Of a stretch of DNA of 64,000 bases, positions 10,432 to 24,100 are shown one piece after another. Below the pieces are notes generated by a model, which did not search any database, had not been told where the DNA came from, and worked only from the letters and a program-made list of their open reading frames with translations. The stretch covers positions 9,236,096-9,300,095 of the forward strand of contig JAKJHU010000023.1 in assembly GCA_022316685.1 (NCBI GenBank). Reading direction: 5' to 3'. The DNA comes from Progne subis subis. Its lineage: Eukaryota > Chordata > Aves > Passeriformes > Hirundinidae. Positions within the stretch are counted from its first letter, which is position 1. The number at the start of each line of letters is the position of its first letter. The translations under genes were made by a program, and so were the position numbers.

Positions 10432-13400
10432 CAGTTTTTGACCAATATCACACATAAAAGTTTGATAAATCTAAAACTAGATAAATAATCCCAGATATGT
10501 AGATATTTCTTCTTTCTCTTTTGCTTGTGTTTTTTGTTCTGGTTTATTTGTGGTTTTAATTTTTTTAAAATCTCTGATGATAATAAAGTGATAATTTGGT
10601 AATATATGATTTATATATAACTTGTGTTATATACAAGTATTTTTTTGAAGCCTGCAAGAACATTGAGGTATTCTAGTGAGACAAACTCATTATCCAGATT
10701 ACTTCCATCCCAGCTGGAGCTGCTGAGACAAGACTGATTTAAACTAACCCACAGAATAACTTTATTTTTAAGAATAAGACTATCTGTAGACACTTTTAGT
10801 TGCAATTATTGATTTACCAGTTTAAAAAACCTACATGCAAAAAAATATAAGTTACAATTTGACAATGGTGAGTGATTTTATAGTGATTTTGTATTTTATT
10901 CACACCTTATGTGTGATTAGCTGTTGTGGTTCAGAGGAAATGAAGCTGCTTGTACAAGGCCCATTATGGCACAAATACAGTGAGATATATCTGAAGGATA
11001 AGTTCTAAACAAAATGCCTATCAGGCATACCCTGCATATCAGGCTAGGCAGAGTGAGCAGGATTCCCTCCTAAGGGAAATCATACTCTTTGTTTTATTAC
11101 TAGTCACCTGTAGCACTGATGACAACATTCAGCAGTATGTTAGATAAATGACAGAAAATATCTGGTGGCAAGTTGGCAATTAAAGCGTGTGCTGCCTTTA
11201 GACATTTGCTGTGAAAGGTGTTTTTGACTTTTCTTCCTTTGAAATATATCATGCAATGTCTGCTGAATAGGACATGCTACAATTTAAAAGCATTGATGAG
11301 TTACTGATGGAGGAAAGAGGTTATATTTTAAATAAATAGCTGTATTTTCAATCTGTTCTGGGAACACTGAATGTTGATGTCAAAACTGCAATTATTTAAT
11401 TCATGAGAGGATCCATATTTCGTAGTTTGAACAGAGCAACTCATCTCCCTTGCTCCTAAATTGAAAAATACCCAAAACACCACCCCACTACCCAACTATC
11501 ACTGGCTGAGCAGACTGCCTAGGTCTGCAGGAGTGAACTGGTAGGTTTGAATACTTCATAGTTGAAACAACTGCACCGCTGAATACTTTGCAGAAGCACA
11601 TCTGATAATCCCAGTGGCCAGATAATCTGTTAGGAAAAGTTATTCTTCAGGCAGTTAGCACTTGCCATATGTCCTCAAGCATAAAGAAAAATGTCCTCTA
11701 TAAATGTGTCTTATCAAACAATTGCAGGTGTTCTTATTATGTGGAAGCGACTCTTCTGTGAATCACTGCACTCTTGGTCTCAGCATTATCATCTGGCAGT
11801 GAATTCAGGTGCTGCATGCTCTGTGAGAAGTATTTCCCTTTAGCCTTTCCCTTTCGTTTAATGTTGCCTTGTTCATCTTCTGAGAAAGGGCAAACGAGAG
11901 TCCTTTGAATTACCTTCTCTGGATCATTCATTACAATAGGCAGAGGTGGTAGAGCTTCTTCTTATTAAGTTTGGTATTCCTATTTGGTTTCCTATTACAA
12001 TACCCTGTTTTCAGTTGCTTTTAACTTTGTCAGACATGAACGCTTCAGGCTGTAAATGTCAGTGCTACGTGCTTGCCCTAAGCTGAATATTTTTCAGATG
12101 TTTCAGGCAAGGTAGATTAGCAACTTCCGAGAAGGAAGTAAACAACTAGGAAAAAAAAAACCCAAAAACCCCATAAGAAGAGAAGCTGTTTTTCACTATT
12201 AAGAAAAGCACTATGATGCAATTTGATTATTCAGCTATAATCCAGGCCCTATGGCTCAGTGTCTTGGGAACTGCGTCTTAATGATCTCTTCTCCATTGAA
12301 TATTCACTCTGTTACAGCTACTCTGTGCAGCCAGTTCTCGCAGTCTCTGTGTCTCCTTCCCTGTGTAGCAACAGAGGCATTCATCCCCTTACAGGTCCCA
12401 GATCAGCCTGGGCAGAGTCAGGGATGGGAAACATCGGTGTGGGTACACTGAGGCTGAAGGGGGGGTAAGGAAGAGAAGGTCAGGCTGGAAGAAATGGTGA
12501 CTGTGTGAGGAGACTGTGAGTCTGACTGAGCCAGACTCCCCCACATCATCCGACAGGGCTGAAGACCTCAGCTGCACCCGTCTCGTGCTTCAAACCAGCA
12601 GGTGTGGGACGTTGGCCAGGGTGTCCCAGTCGGGCTGTGGTGACACAGGTAGGGCAGGAGTCAGTCCAGGAGCTGAGCTGAGGTGCCTGCACTTGATCCA
12701 GCCCCAGTGTTGCCATATTATGTGAGCTTCTGTGAAATGTTTACAGCTCTGACTGAATTTTCTCACAGTTTCCTGATGTAAACATCTTGTTTTTCCACAT
12801 TCCTTTCTGACGATAGCCAGCTGATGGACTTCTAGCCTGGCCAGTGGGATGGAGGGTGGTAACCTTGTTCTCCAATCCCTGGTTATTCTTCAAAACCTAT
12901 AAAGCAAGGTTTTTGCAAACAATACATGTCTTTCCTTCTTCAGCCTTCATTTTGTGTGGAGTCAAATCTGTGAGTATTTACTTGTGCCCACTAGCGACAC
13001 ACCCAGCACCTAGACGTGATGGGAACAAACGGAAAGTGCTTCAGAACAAAGCAGTGCTAGAGTCCAGCTTGTCAGTACAGTGGGACTATATCTCTCTTGA
13101 ACACTCTATTTTGAAGTCTTCAATTATATGATTACTTATCATTTTAGATAAATGTCACCTCCTCAGTCAAAACACAGAATTAAACTTCCAAAGGTTTGAA
13201 TATCAGATGGAGTCGAGAAGATGTCTCCTAGTAAGACCTCAGCACCATATATTAAAGATGGTGGGAGAAGTTGCAGGAACCTCTTGGAGGAAAAAAGAAT
13301 GGCCAAATGATGCTGTGGAGGATCAGTTACAATTATTGCCTCTGCCACCATGTTCCTGTGCAAGGGCATTCAAGGCATATGGTGAGCTTTTCACACATAG

Positions 13401-15257
13401 GCAAAATGTTAATTTCTCATTTTCTGGGATCACGTCTATCAAAACACTGAATACTCAGATTTGTTGCTTGAGTCAGAATTTTTTATACAAGGCTTTGGAA
13501 AAATAAAGTTGAAAGTATGTCTAATTGGGTACTCAAAATTAATGCATGTTTTTAACTCTAATAGCTGTGTCTCAGATCCCTCTTTGCAAAGTGGATCCCC
13601 ACTCATTTGCTGGGTATAAAAAATAAGCATTGTGGGAAGAAGCAAATAATTTTGCCTCCAGTGTGTAGTTTCAATAGCCTGCATGAGCTAAAATTCAGAG
13701 ACAAAACTATGACAAAACTATGGAGAAAAATATGACAATAAAGACCAACTAAATATATACTAAAAAAGGAAAGATGCCTAGGAAAAAGTTTCATATAATT
13801 ACTCCGGGATTTGTCCTATAAAAGCAGTCAAACAAATGCTCCCCCATTGCCTCTCTAAAAATAAGAGGCTCAGTCTCCACAGTTTGTCCTTACCTGGAAT
13901 TTCCACCACTGTGATTTTAATGACCCAGACTCATATGACCGCTGTTCCTGACCTACCTGTTGAAACAGATTCACTGAAGTGAATATTCCAGAAAAAAACC
14001 AGCACTTCTCATTTATAGTCTCAATTAGCTCACAGTGGCATTGATGCTCACTGAGCATCTTTCTGTTTTGGTCCCTCTCCTGTGAAATACATCTTTACTT
14101 AAAACATAAAAAACTGTGACCAGACAGACATAAATTTTTCATCAATTTTTTCTCCATCAAAATACCAAGATAAATACCTGAATACTTGGCTTGGAAAAGT
14201 TCAAGGGAAAGGGGTGGTGGGGGAGGGAAGTCCACTAAAGAATTCTCTTACACTTCAACTCCAAATTAGACATTTGCATTAAAAATCTGGAGTAAAAGGA
14301 TTTTTTTTTTTTTTTTTTTTTCCCCCCAGGCCTTTGACTGTACTGGTTTTGTCAGGAAAGGGGGATGGTCCTCAGAAAAAAACCCAACAAAAAGCTATCC
14401 TCGATAAACAAGTTTCAGCACAGGAAATGGACACAGTACTGGCTGGACTTTTTCAGCATGACATGGAAAATATGGCACATTTTGGCAGTGATGTCTGGTG
14501 GCTTTAGACCCACAGTGACACAGAAGGGCTTCTGAGACATGCCCAAGGCTCCAGGGATGTGAGGTCTGAACAGTCTTAGCCATCTCTGGGACAGGATCAT
14601 TTGCAAACACTGTGCATGACAGATAAGACATGCAGTTTCGGGGAAGTCAAAATGTACCTAATACCAAGCTGTTAACAAAATCTGTTTCTCATTAAATAGA
14701 GGCAGTGACTGCCTTTCTCCATTCAGGTCTGGGAAGCTGTTGATTCAAAATTTCTTGGTTCAAATTTTTTCTAGAAAAAATAGGATGGATGGGGTTCTCC
14801 AGCTGAATTGATGAAAAGTCTGACTGCCTCTGGGCATTAGAGAGAAGTCAGCAAAGCGAAATTAATCTGACTTACTTCAGGGGTCTGTGTTGAGGTGCAG
14901 TGACTCCTGTCCTAGAAATTCCTGCTTCTCCACTGATGCAAAGGAAGGCAAGGAACCCACTTCAGGTCAAGGAAGCTGCACACATCTAGATTTAGTGAGA
15001 TGAAACTTGCCATGGAAGATGCTGTGTTTCCTCCCTCTGACAGGTAAACAAGAAACATAGGTGCTACACTACATTATACAGGGAGTGAGTGTATTCCTTA
15101 CAGTACCCACTTAATCCACATGGCAGAGCTACAAAGATGAGTGGCTCCCCACAAATGTGGGCAGATGCGTGGTTTTTTAGCAGAGTCGGGTGCAGGAAAC
15201 AGGGAAGTAGGTGGGAATGGCCCCTGTGCAAGGAGTGTGAGAAAAGACGCTTTGCCT
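10432..15257. other. No gene seen; AT-rich non-coding DNA
   Basis: No conserved coding frame or RNA gene recognised. A GC-richer patch at about 12,340-12,720 carries overlapping open frames of under 70 codons with no recognisable product. A T21C6 homopolymer pair lies at about 14,301-14,327. Frames of up to about 100 codons at 12,844-13,131 and 13,207-13,506 have no family resemblance that I can see. Confidence 0.55.
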
Positions 15258-15318
15258 GGTTATAAAATATTTCGGGTTGGAAGGGACCTTTGGCCTCACC
15301 TGAACTTCCTGTACTGTA
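15258..15318 (-). mobile_element. Short CR1 3'-tail fragment
   Basis: Read on the plus strand, ATAAAATATTTCGGGTTGGA followed by AGGGACCTTTGGCCTCACC matches the reverse complement of the CR1 3' end, in which GGTTGGAAGGGACC lies just inside the terminal ATTCTATG repeats. Only about 60 bp is left, so the subfamily cannot be set. A chance match is unlikely over the GGGTTGGAAGGGACCTTT core. Confidence 0.7.
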
Positions 15319-18300
15319 TCTAAAAATAATGTGTGACATTTTATAACTGATCACACAGCAAAGTGTGAGCTGTTCAGAATTTCATCATTATGATTTTCAG
15401 TCACAAAAGACATTGTTCCTTAGCTTGATGAAGGACTCCCATTTGGAGTGGCTTAATGCAGACTAAGTAGTAGTTATGAAGAGAAAATCAGGAAGTGAAT
15501 AGTAATTGCACTTGTCTGTTCATGATTAAAAAGGACATATTAAAAATCAGATAATGCTTGAAAGATCATTTAAGAGGATATTAATTTTAGTGGTGTGAAA
15601 TATATAAGTCCAGAGAAACATATTCTAAATTATGAATAGTAAGTAAGACCTATTTCTGGCAAATAAACCAATTTATATTTTGAAAAACATATTTTCTGCA
15701 CCATTTAAAACAGCAGGAGCTCAATAGAAACATTAATTTGAATGAACAACTTTTACAGTGTCAATTCAGAGGTTCTAAATTACAAGAAACAGAGCTGTAA
15801 ACAATCTGCTATCCATATACAAAAGTGGTGAAGGACAATTACAGCTGAAACACTGTTCTCTTTTAGTGAATGAGGCAATCTGTGCCCTTAAACTGACAAT
15901 GTATTTAAGAGTTGTGATGCCTGTAACTAGAGGTGTGCTGACATCCTGTGGAATTCTTCCAGTCGGCACAGAGGACTGCAGGACACTCTTGGGGCTATTG
16001 CATTAGGGTATGTTTTTTAACCTGAGACATTTATAGGAACAGGATTCTGAGCCCTGAGTACCTTATCTGGGCTATAGACCATAAAAGGTGAAAGCAGGGC
16101 AAGTGTAAGAGGAAGCTGGGAAAACTATGTGTGCTTTTAGCAAGTAAAAAGATCCTTGGGATAAGATCAATGGTAAGGAATATGGACATCAAAGGAATAG
16201 GAAATACTATAATTTTGAAAGCACAGGAATCAAGGAAATGATGGCATTAGCAACGAGTCTTCAGCTAGTAAACAAGTAAGCTCAGAGACCATCCAAGATG
16301 TATCTTTCAAATAAATGCAAAAAACCTGCAAAACCCCTCTAAAAATGAGACAAATTTGTGATTTCTAATGCAAATGATGAAAAAAGATTTTACAAGGATT
16401 AAATGGAAGGAATCTAGTGGAGTGGGTCTGAATGCATCAGTCAAGCGACTAAATGACCAGAATATTAATTCTGGGCTTTCCAAGAGATATCAGTACAGAC
16501 TGTGACTAGCATGTGTGTGCAGGAAATCCATTGCACAGCCCTGGCCCAGCAGCCTCAGCGGGCTCCCAAAGGCACATGGAGCATGCAAGAGCCCTCAGTG
16601 CAGGGCCCTGTGCTGCTGCAGGCACAAAACCTGACCTTCACCCCAGAGACTACGAACGGAGAACTCCAGAAGATAATGTATAACAGGGGGTATTCCAGCC
16701 TGATAGTAAAGTGTGCTGCACTGTTTAAGAGACAATTGAGTCACAGGAGAGGAAGAATCGAACGCCAAAAGCAAACCGAGAGTCATCACACTGGGAGAGA
16801 GATGGTCAAATGAAGGTCTAAAAATTGCCAAAGTGAGAAAATAAAGAAACCTGTTTCTGAGCACAAACTGAAGGAAAAATGAACAGCTTATTTCCCAAAT
16901 TCTCCTGCGCACACAATACACATCTGCCTCCAGCATCCTCCATTGCTGCTCAAGCAAACCTGCTCTTTCAAATCTTCTGGGTATCGATGCTTGCTAACTG
17001 TGCTCTGCTGTTCTTCAGGACAGACTAATTCTGGTACTGGATGAATCTAGCAGGCCCTTCTCTCTGTGGCAGCTTTGAGATCTATGTGAAATACAAGTGA
17101 GATAACAGAACTGTCTGTTCTACCCAGCACTGTAGCAGTATCACATTTAAATACATGCTCCTGACTTTGTAAAATAAAATAATACTGACTTCAAAAGTTG
17201 GCCTACACTGAGTATTTAATATTTTCTTCTTTTGCGTATTCATCATTTTTAAAAGGTAGGAGTGAAGCAATGTTGATGCAAAGAGAAACATTTAAACTTT
17301 AGCCTTACTACTGGTATAAGCTAGAATTACATGTGTTTTGGTATAGGGAATTAGGCTAGAGGACACATCTATACTGTCATAGATTATGAAATTAGAAATG
17401 TTTTGTAGATGTTTTTATATGTGTATATAGTCACTGCCCACCCCCAAGCCATGCCTCACTTGAATATTGGCAAAGTTCAAACATACATTTTGGGTCTAAG
17501 ATTGACAGACTGTAAAAGCAAGCGTACCTTGGAATTTAGCTTTCGTATGAGCTGAAGGACTGATGTTACATGTGTGGAATGCTGATTAAAATGCAGAATT
17601 GAAAGAAAAAGATCATGGCAACCAATGTGTGCAGATTAACAGCAATGAAATGCACCAATAAGCAAAATCACTCTTGATGTAATTGTGAGAAAAGTAACTA
17701 AATACATTAAAGGAAATGGGTGAAAATATGACTGGGTGATAACTCACATGAGAAGTGGAGCTTATGAGCAGATGAAATATGTTCTCTTTCCCAAGGATGT
17801 GATCATCCAGAACTTAGGCAGACCAAATCAAAACTGACACTGGTTAAAAAGTATTTGCGTAGATAACAAAATGCATGACTATATCATTTAATATTTGCCT
17901 TTGCTTTGTAGGTTGATTTCATTACTTATAATAAAATGTCATGTTTTATAAATCTCAGTCTAGTTGCAGTTCTGCTTCTTATCCCTTATTCTCTCTCCTT
18001 TTGAACAAAGTCCTTGAACAAATTGAAGCAGGGCTATCAGTCAGAGGAAGGGAGACCTCTTCTAAGCTGGTAACCTTCAAAAGTGGCCAACTGATCAAAA
18101 CAGGCAACAAATTCACAAATGTACATGCAGCACATAAGCATTAGGCATTAGAAAATTTCCAATTTTTTTCCTAATATTTTCCATTTAAAGGTGTAAATAT
18201 TCATCTCAACGGAGACCACTGATTTTGCACTCACAGAAGGAGCAAAGTGATCAGATGTCAGATTACAATCCTCAAGTGGGTGTTACATTGTGGTTTGTGA

Positions 18301-19516
18301 CAGTGGCTGAGTGGAGGGTGTGAAAGGGGCTGGAAAGGGGATGGTACAAGGGCACCAACAAGGATGATGAGTTCTTTCCTTGTGGGACACCAGTCTCCTT
18401 CCCTGGTAGCTAAATCAGTCAGACAGCTTAGAACTTGTAAGAAATCATTAACTTAATCTTGATCAGCTACGATAAGAGAGATGAATCCAGCTCTCAGTGA
18501 CTTAATGATGGGAAGATTTCCATGGGCAGCAAATCATGTTTTCCTTCTCTGGAGTCAGCTCTACTGCATTGGAAAGGTGCTGCAAAAGCAGTCCCTCAAA
18601 TCTAATGGAAAGCTGTGTCAGATTTATTTGAGGGTCCCTGAAATGATGCTCTTTCTTGGCTGAGGAAGTCCATTGTCAAGAAATAAATCTCAGAAGTGTT
18701 TTATGCTATCTCATAATGATACCCTTAATTCAGCTCTGAACTACTCAGACTCAGATTAATAGGAGAAAATATAAAAGTTATCTTGGATGAGTTAAACAAA
18801 CATACTTTCTTTTCTAACTGCAGCTGGAAGGATGATTCCAGATTATGTCATGACAAAATGCCCTTAATAACTGATGGATCCACATTTGTGTCCAGACGTT
18901 CATCGCTGCTTGTGATAGCTAGTTACCCATCCCCATCATGGGACTTTTTGGATCATCCTCTGTCTTTATTCTTGGCTCCCCTAGTATTAAAAATACTGAG
19001 CTAAAAGAATAAATTAGCTCATGACTTGATGCCTTTAATATTTTACATTCTTTGTGAACCCTCTCACATGTGTGAGACCATGTACACAGAGAGAAAAAAG
19101 AAGAAAACCAAGCAGAAATCTGGGAATATGGGAGTGAGAATGTGCAAAGAACAAGAAAAGATGAAGAGCTATTTTACAAAGGAGTGAAGGACAGGCCACA
19201 GGAAAGGCATGAAGCACACAAAGGGTAAAAAAAAACAAACCAAAACAAAATAAGAAGAGACAGAATGAACCAGAAACAAGACAGCAGAGTCAGGATTGCA
19301 TGACTGAAACAGAAGAATAGGAAGTGTCCCTAGTTTTCAGAAGTGATTGTTTGCTCTGCAGTTCTTCTGCCTGCACTGCTCAGCCCTTGCCTAGGAGGCA
19401 GCTTTTTTCAGTGATCTCTCCTGAGGGGCCTCATCCACACTTCCAGCACATTCCTTTCTTGTGCAGGTGTTTAGCATGACCACAAAAATCTCAACCCCAT
19501 TCTATGCAGTAACCCT
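15319..19516. other. No gene seen; AT-rich non-coding DNA
   Basis: Nothing coding is recognised. A 103-codon frame at 16,502-16,813 and an antisense 120-codon frame at 16,595-16,957 overlap each other and look like chance in a locally GC-richer patch. Purine-rich sequence at about 19,080-19,320 is low complexity. No transposon body identified. Confidence 0.55.
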
Positions 19517-21110
19517 GATAGAAAAATAAAATTCTTTAAGTTGGAAAAGATCTCTAAGATCATTGACTCCAACCATTAACCCCGCACTGCCAAGCCCACC
19601 ACTAAACCATGTCCCCAGGTGCCACATCTACATGTCTTTTGAACACCTCCAGGTATGGTGACTTCACCACCTTCTTGGGCAGCTATTCCAATACTTGATG
19701 ACCCTTTCAGTGAAGAAGTATTTTCTAATATCTAATAGAAACCTTTCCTAGCACAGCTTGAGTCTGTTCCTCTTGTCCTGTCCCTTGTTACTTGGGAGGA
19801 GAGGCTGACCCCCACCTGGCTACAGCCTCCTTTCAGGCAGCTAGAGACAGTGATTTGGTCTTCCCTGAGCTTCCTTTCCAGCGGCTCCTCATCAGACTTG
19901 AGCTCCAGTCCCTTCAACAGCTCTGTTCCCTCCCTTCCTCCAGCCTAAACAGCTCCTTCAGTTCCTCCTAGGATTCTCTCTCCAGATCCTTCACCAGCTC
20001 TGTTGCCCTTCTCTGGACATGTTCCAGCACCTCTGTGTCCTGCTTGTCCTTCCTGAGGGGCTCAGAACTGAACAAAGGACTTGTGTAGCCCCACCAGTGG
20101 GAAAATTGCTGCCCTGCTCCTGCTGCCACACTATCACTGACACAGGCCAGGATGCCATTGGCATTCCTGGTCACCTGGGCACACTCTGGCTCATGTTCAG
20201 CCACTGTCGACCAGCACCCCATGCCTTTTTCCCCAAGGCAGCTTTCCAGACACTATTCCCCAAGTCTGGACTGCTTCCTGGGGTTGTTGTGACCCAAGTG
20301 CAGGACCTGGCACTTTGTGTTGTTGAGCTTCATAGAACTGACTCATTGACCAGTCTGTTCAAATCCCTCTACAGTGCCTTTCTGCCCTCAAGCAGATCAA
20401 CTTCTTGCTGTCTGCAAATTGGCTGAGGGTGCCCTTGATCTCCTCATGCAGGTCATTGGTAAAGATCTTGTACAGGCCTGGCCCAGCCAGACCCCTGGCT
20501 GTCCTGTACGTGCTGTCTGATGGCACATCTGGATGAGCTGCTCCCCCTGCACCGAGGTCAGACTGACAGACCCGTGGCTCTCTAGGTCCTCCTTCCAGCC
20601 CTTCTTGTAAATGGACAACACATTCACTCCCCTCCAGTCCCCTGGTACGTGCCCAGTTGGGCAGGACTGCTGGTAAATGATGGAAAGTGGCTCAGTGAGC
20701 ACTTCCACTAGCTCCCTGAGTACTCCCAGGTGGATCCCATCCAGCCCCGTAGGCCCTTTTGTATCTAAGTGATGTAACAGGTCACCGACCATTTTCTCTT
20801 GGATTATTGGGACTTCTGCTCCTCCTCCCTGTCTTCCAGCTCAGGGGTCTGGGTACCCAGGGAACAACTGGTCTTACAATTAAACACTGAGGCAAAGAAG
20901 GCCTGAATTACTTCTGCCTCTTCCTTATCCTTTGTCACTAAGTTTGCTCCTGCATTCAATAAAGGATGGAGATTTTCCTTAGTCCTCCTTGCCTGTTAAT
21001 GCATTTATAGCAATATTTTTGTTGTCCTTCCCAGCAATAACCAGATTATGGTCTTATTGGGCCTTGGCTCTTCTGACCTTTTCCCTGCATAACCTCACAA
21101 TATCCTTAGA
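19517..21110 (-). mobile_element. CR1 LINE, 5'-truncated and internally deleted
   Basis: The element runs on the minus strand, with its 3' end at about 19,517 (AAGTTGGAAAAGATC near the tip) and its 5' break near 21,110. The minus-strand translation of 20,397-20,792 carries reverse-transcriptase blocks typical of CR1: GPTGLDGIHLGVLRELVEVL, PLSIIYQQS, VPGDWRGVNV, IYKKGWKEDL and VSLTSV. Nearer the 3' end the frame 19,968-20,222 holds the CR1 C-terminal block VLEHVQRRATELVKDLE. Between about 20,485 and 20,495 the sequence jumps from the block coding INDL-type motifs to a more upstream RT block, so roughly 300 bp including the fingers/palm junction is missing. Frames are broken by stops and shifts. 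It is an inactive copy; no complete endonuclease or RT remains. Confidence 0.92.
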
Positions 21111-24100
21111 AATACATTTAAAAAAAAAAAAAAAATCTTCCTTTATATTTTATACTTATTAACAGAAAGCCTGGGGTGTTGTGCATAATTTCCAGATTGC
21201 ATTAATCTAATTATTGCTTTCCCCTCTCCCTTTGCAGATCTTATGCATTTTTTTTTTTTTTTTTAATCAGTGTTTATTCACAGGGTTCACTAAGTGACAG
21301 ATAATATGAAATATTGCTTTAGGACAGATTAATACATATCAGCTTCTTATGAAGCCTGGGTGATAAATGACACTATGTGTAAATGAAAGATGGCCTGACA
21401 AATCTCAGAATCTCTTTAATGTCTTTGCCACAGCCTGCTCACACATCCTTCTTTGAACACAGCTTGGGATCAGACTTTCTCTTTTTCTTTTCAAGTTGAA
21501 ACCAGAGATCCATTGAGGTGATATATACTCTGCTTACATGAAAAAGCATTTGTGATTATGATGCATTCAGCTGGGATCTGTTTCTGCAACACCAATGATA
21601 TTCTCTCTTCCATGAAGCCTTATTTGAAAGTTAAATAGCAACAAAGTGAAGTCATGATGCAGTCTGGGAACTGTAATAGCATTCTTTCTTGTGCTATTTA
21701 AAAATATATACATTTAAACCCATGGAAACAATATAATTTAAGGTAATCTTTCTATCATGACCTGAGAGGAATGACTTGCAAAAGAAATTCCGTAGTTTCA
21801 GACAATCAAGGCTTGACTGGGTTCATTTTAAAGCTCAGGAGGGGTGTTTGCTAAATGGGAGACAGATTTGGTGCAGTGCCTGCAAAACAGGACCGTGTGA
21901 GGGGACATTTCTGCCATTTGCATTTCTGGTTCTGTCTCCCAGACAATGTGACAATGTGAGCAGCAACCTCATCCATCAGAAGGGCAGGTCCAGAAGCGCT
22001 CTCACTCCAGGTGCCATGGACGGCTTCAGAAACCAGAGCCCACATCCCACCCATGGGACAGGCCACTGAGCAGCAGGTGACACCCTCAACAATTCTGAGC
22101 CCACCAGCTGTGCCCCATGGACGTGGAGACCTCTTTGACATGAATCTGGCCTCATCAGAGGACTGTGAAAAGCTTGGAGAATGCTGCTATTCATCATTGC
22201 CATATGGCTTTATTCATTCCAGGAGAACAGGCCCCGTTCTCAGGCCTAATTTAAAAGTCAGGCTCTTCTCAATAGTATCATCTATATTCAGGTTTCCTTC
22301 ATCAAAGAATTAGGGAAACATGGAGAAAATACACTATTCACTCTTCTATTTCCTATGTGTTCCAGGCAGAGCTATTAAAGCTACTATGCAAAATAAATCA
22401 GTGTATATGGTAAGGAAAAAAAAAAATCTTTTTGTCTTGTTTTAGGAGATCTGAAGGTCCAGGATATTTTGTCTTGCCAAGTATCTAGCGACTGCCAGGT
22501 CTATAACACCATATCTAAAAGATCCTTCTTTTGTCCTTTGAGAAGACAGAGATTAGCACAAAGGGTCTGGAAAAACAGAGTCCTGGAAAATATCAGTATG
22601 GGTCCTTTGAGCCATGGGCTCCTGTCTATTATTTGAATTCCAATCAGGTAATGTATTGCTAATTGCTGATATATGGCAATGGATCAAGGCATACATTTTA
22701 CCTTTAATTTCATGATAAATATGTGTGATGGTGAAAATAGATTCTGTGGGACTTAACATTTAGCATTTAGCATGAATAAAAAGTTTTACTAAATCCTTGG
22801 GGGTTGTGTTAAAGATTTTACCTGTACTAACCATTAAGCTGTCCAGATGTCCACACACAACTCTTTTCATGGTAAGAAAAGTCCCTTGGAGGTCTTCTGA
22901 TACAGAAGAGAGGGCGAATAAAAACAGCAATTGCAGTATGGGAAATGCCACCAAAGAATTGTGGAGGGTGCTTTTTCCTCACATGGTGTGGGTAAAACAA
23001 GGACCATTGCACAGAGCCAAAAAAATAACCTGTACTGGTTCCAGTCTTCTTGATACAATCCAGCTTGGTCACAAGCTTCCAGTAGCAGCAAATTCTGTTT
23101 TGGATTTTCTGAATGTTTGACCCCAGGATGAATGAATGAATGTTAATTCAGCAAGAAAACAAATCTCACTCATCTGATCAAACTGGCCAACTAGAGAAAC
23201 TTATTTCCCTGTGCAAACCAGAATTTGGGCTGTCAGAACCTTCTCTGGGTGTATCTCAGGCTCCTTGGAAAAAGGTTTAATCTTATTTTTCCTAATGCTC
23301 AATGAATGGGAAGAGATGATTGTTTTTGCAATGTCACAGTGTCCCATCCCAGTGTGTTAACAACAGACCATTTAGTCCAGCACACGAAAGCAGATGGAGG
23401 AACAGTGTGTCATTTATCTTTCTTCAATAAATGACTGCAAGGGTGAGAATTGGGAAAGGTAGAAATCAGGAGATGTTGTGGAGGGGTCAGGTAAGGAGGA
23501 GAGTACATTGACAGCCCAGAACAGGACTCCTTGGTTATGGGGGAGCTCTATTAGAGCAGCTCTGCTACCCTGAGGGACCATCCCAGCGTGGGGATGGTCT
23601 TGGAAAAGCAAAGCAGAAAAGCAGGGTTAAAGGATTGCCTACATGATAGCTGCAGCCCCTATCTGGGCTTTTATTTGAGAGTGTCACTTGGAACTGCAGC
23701 CCTCAGGAAAGCTGCTGGCCCAGAAAGGTCTAATTAACACTGAATCACCTGTCCCCTGCTTGCTGCCATCCTGCAGCACTGGGAGTAGCTGGCAGTAAAC
23801 AGCTTGGTGTAGGTGGCTCTCTTTTATTAGCTACCTGGAAGCTGCTGAAAGGGGGGAAAAGAAAAAAAAAAAATAGTTCCCCAGCTGAGAATTAAGCCAA
23901 AACCATCAATTGAATATGAGGCTGAAAAATGGCAGTACTGCCATGGTTAGGAGATCAAATAGCAGTTCGTTCCAGTGCTGGAGAAGTGCGGATAAGCTCT
24001 CATTGTTCCCTCTCAGCTGAGTCACTGCTTTCCTTGCTGGGTGTTAAATGAATCATTCCTCTCATTTTTTACTTTGTTATAATTTGAGGTTGTGTTTTCA

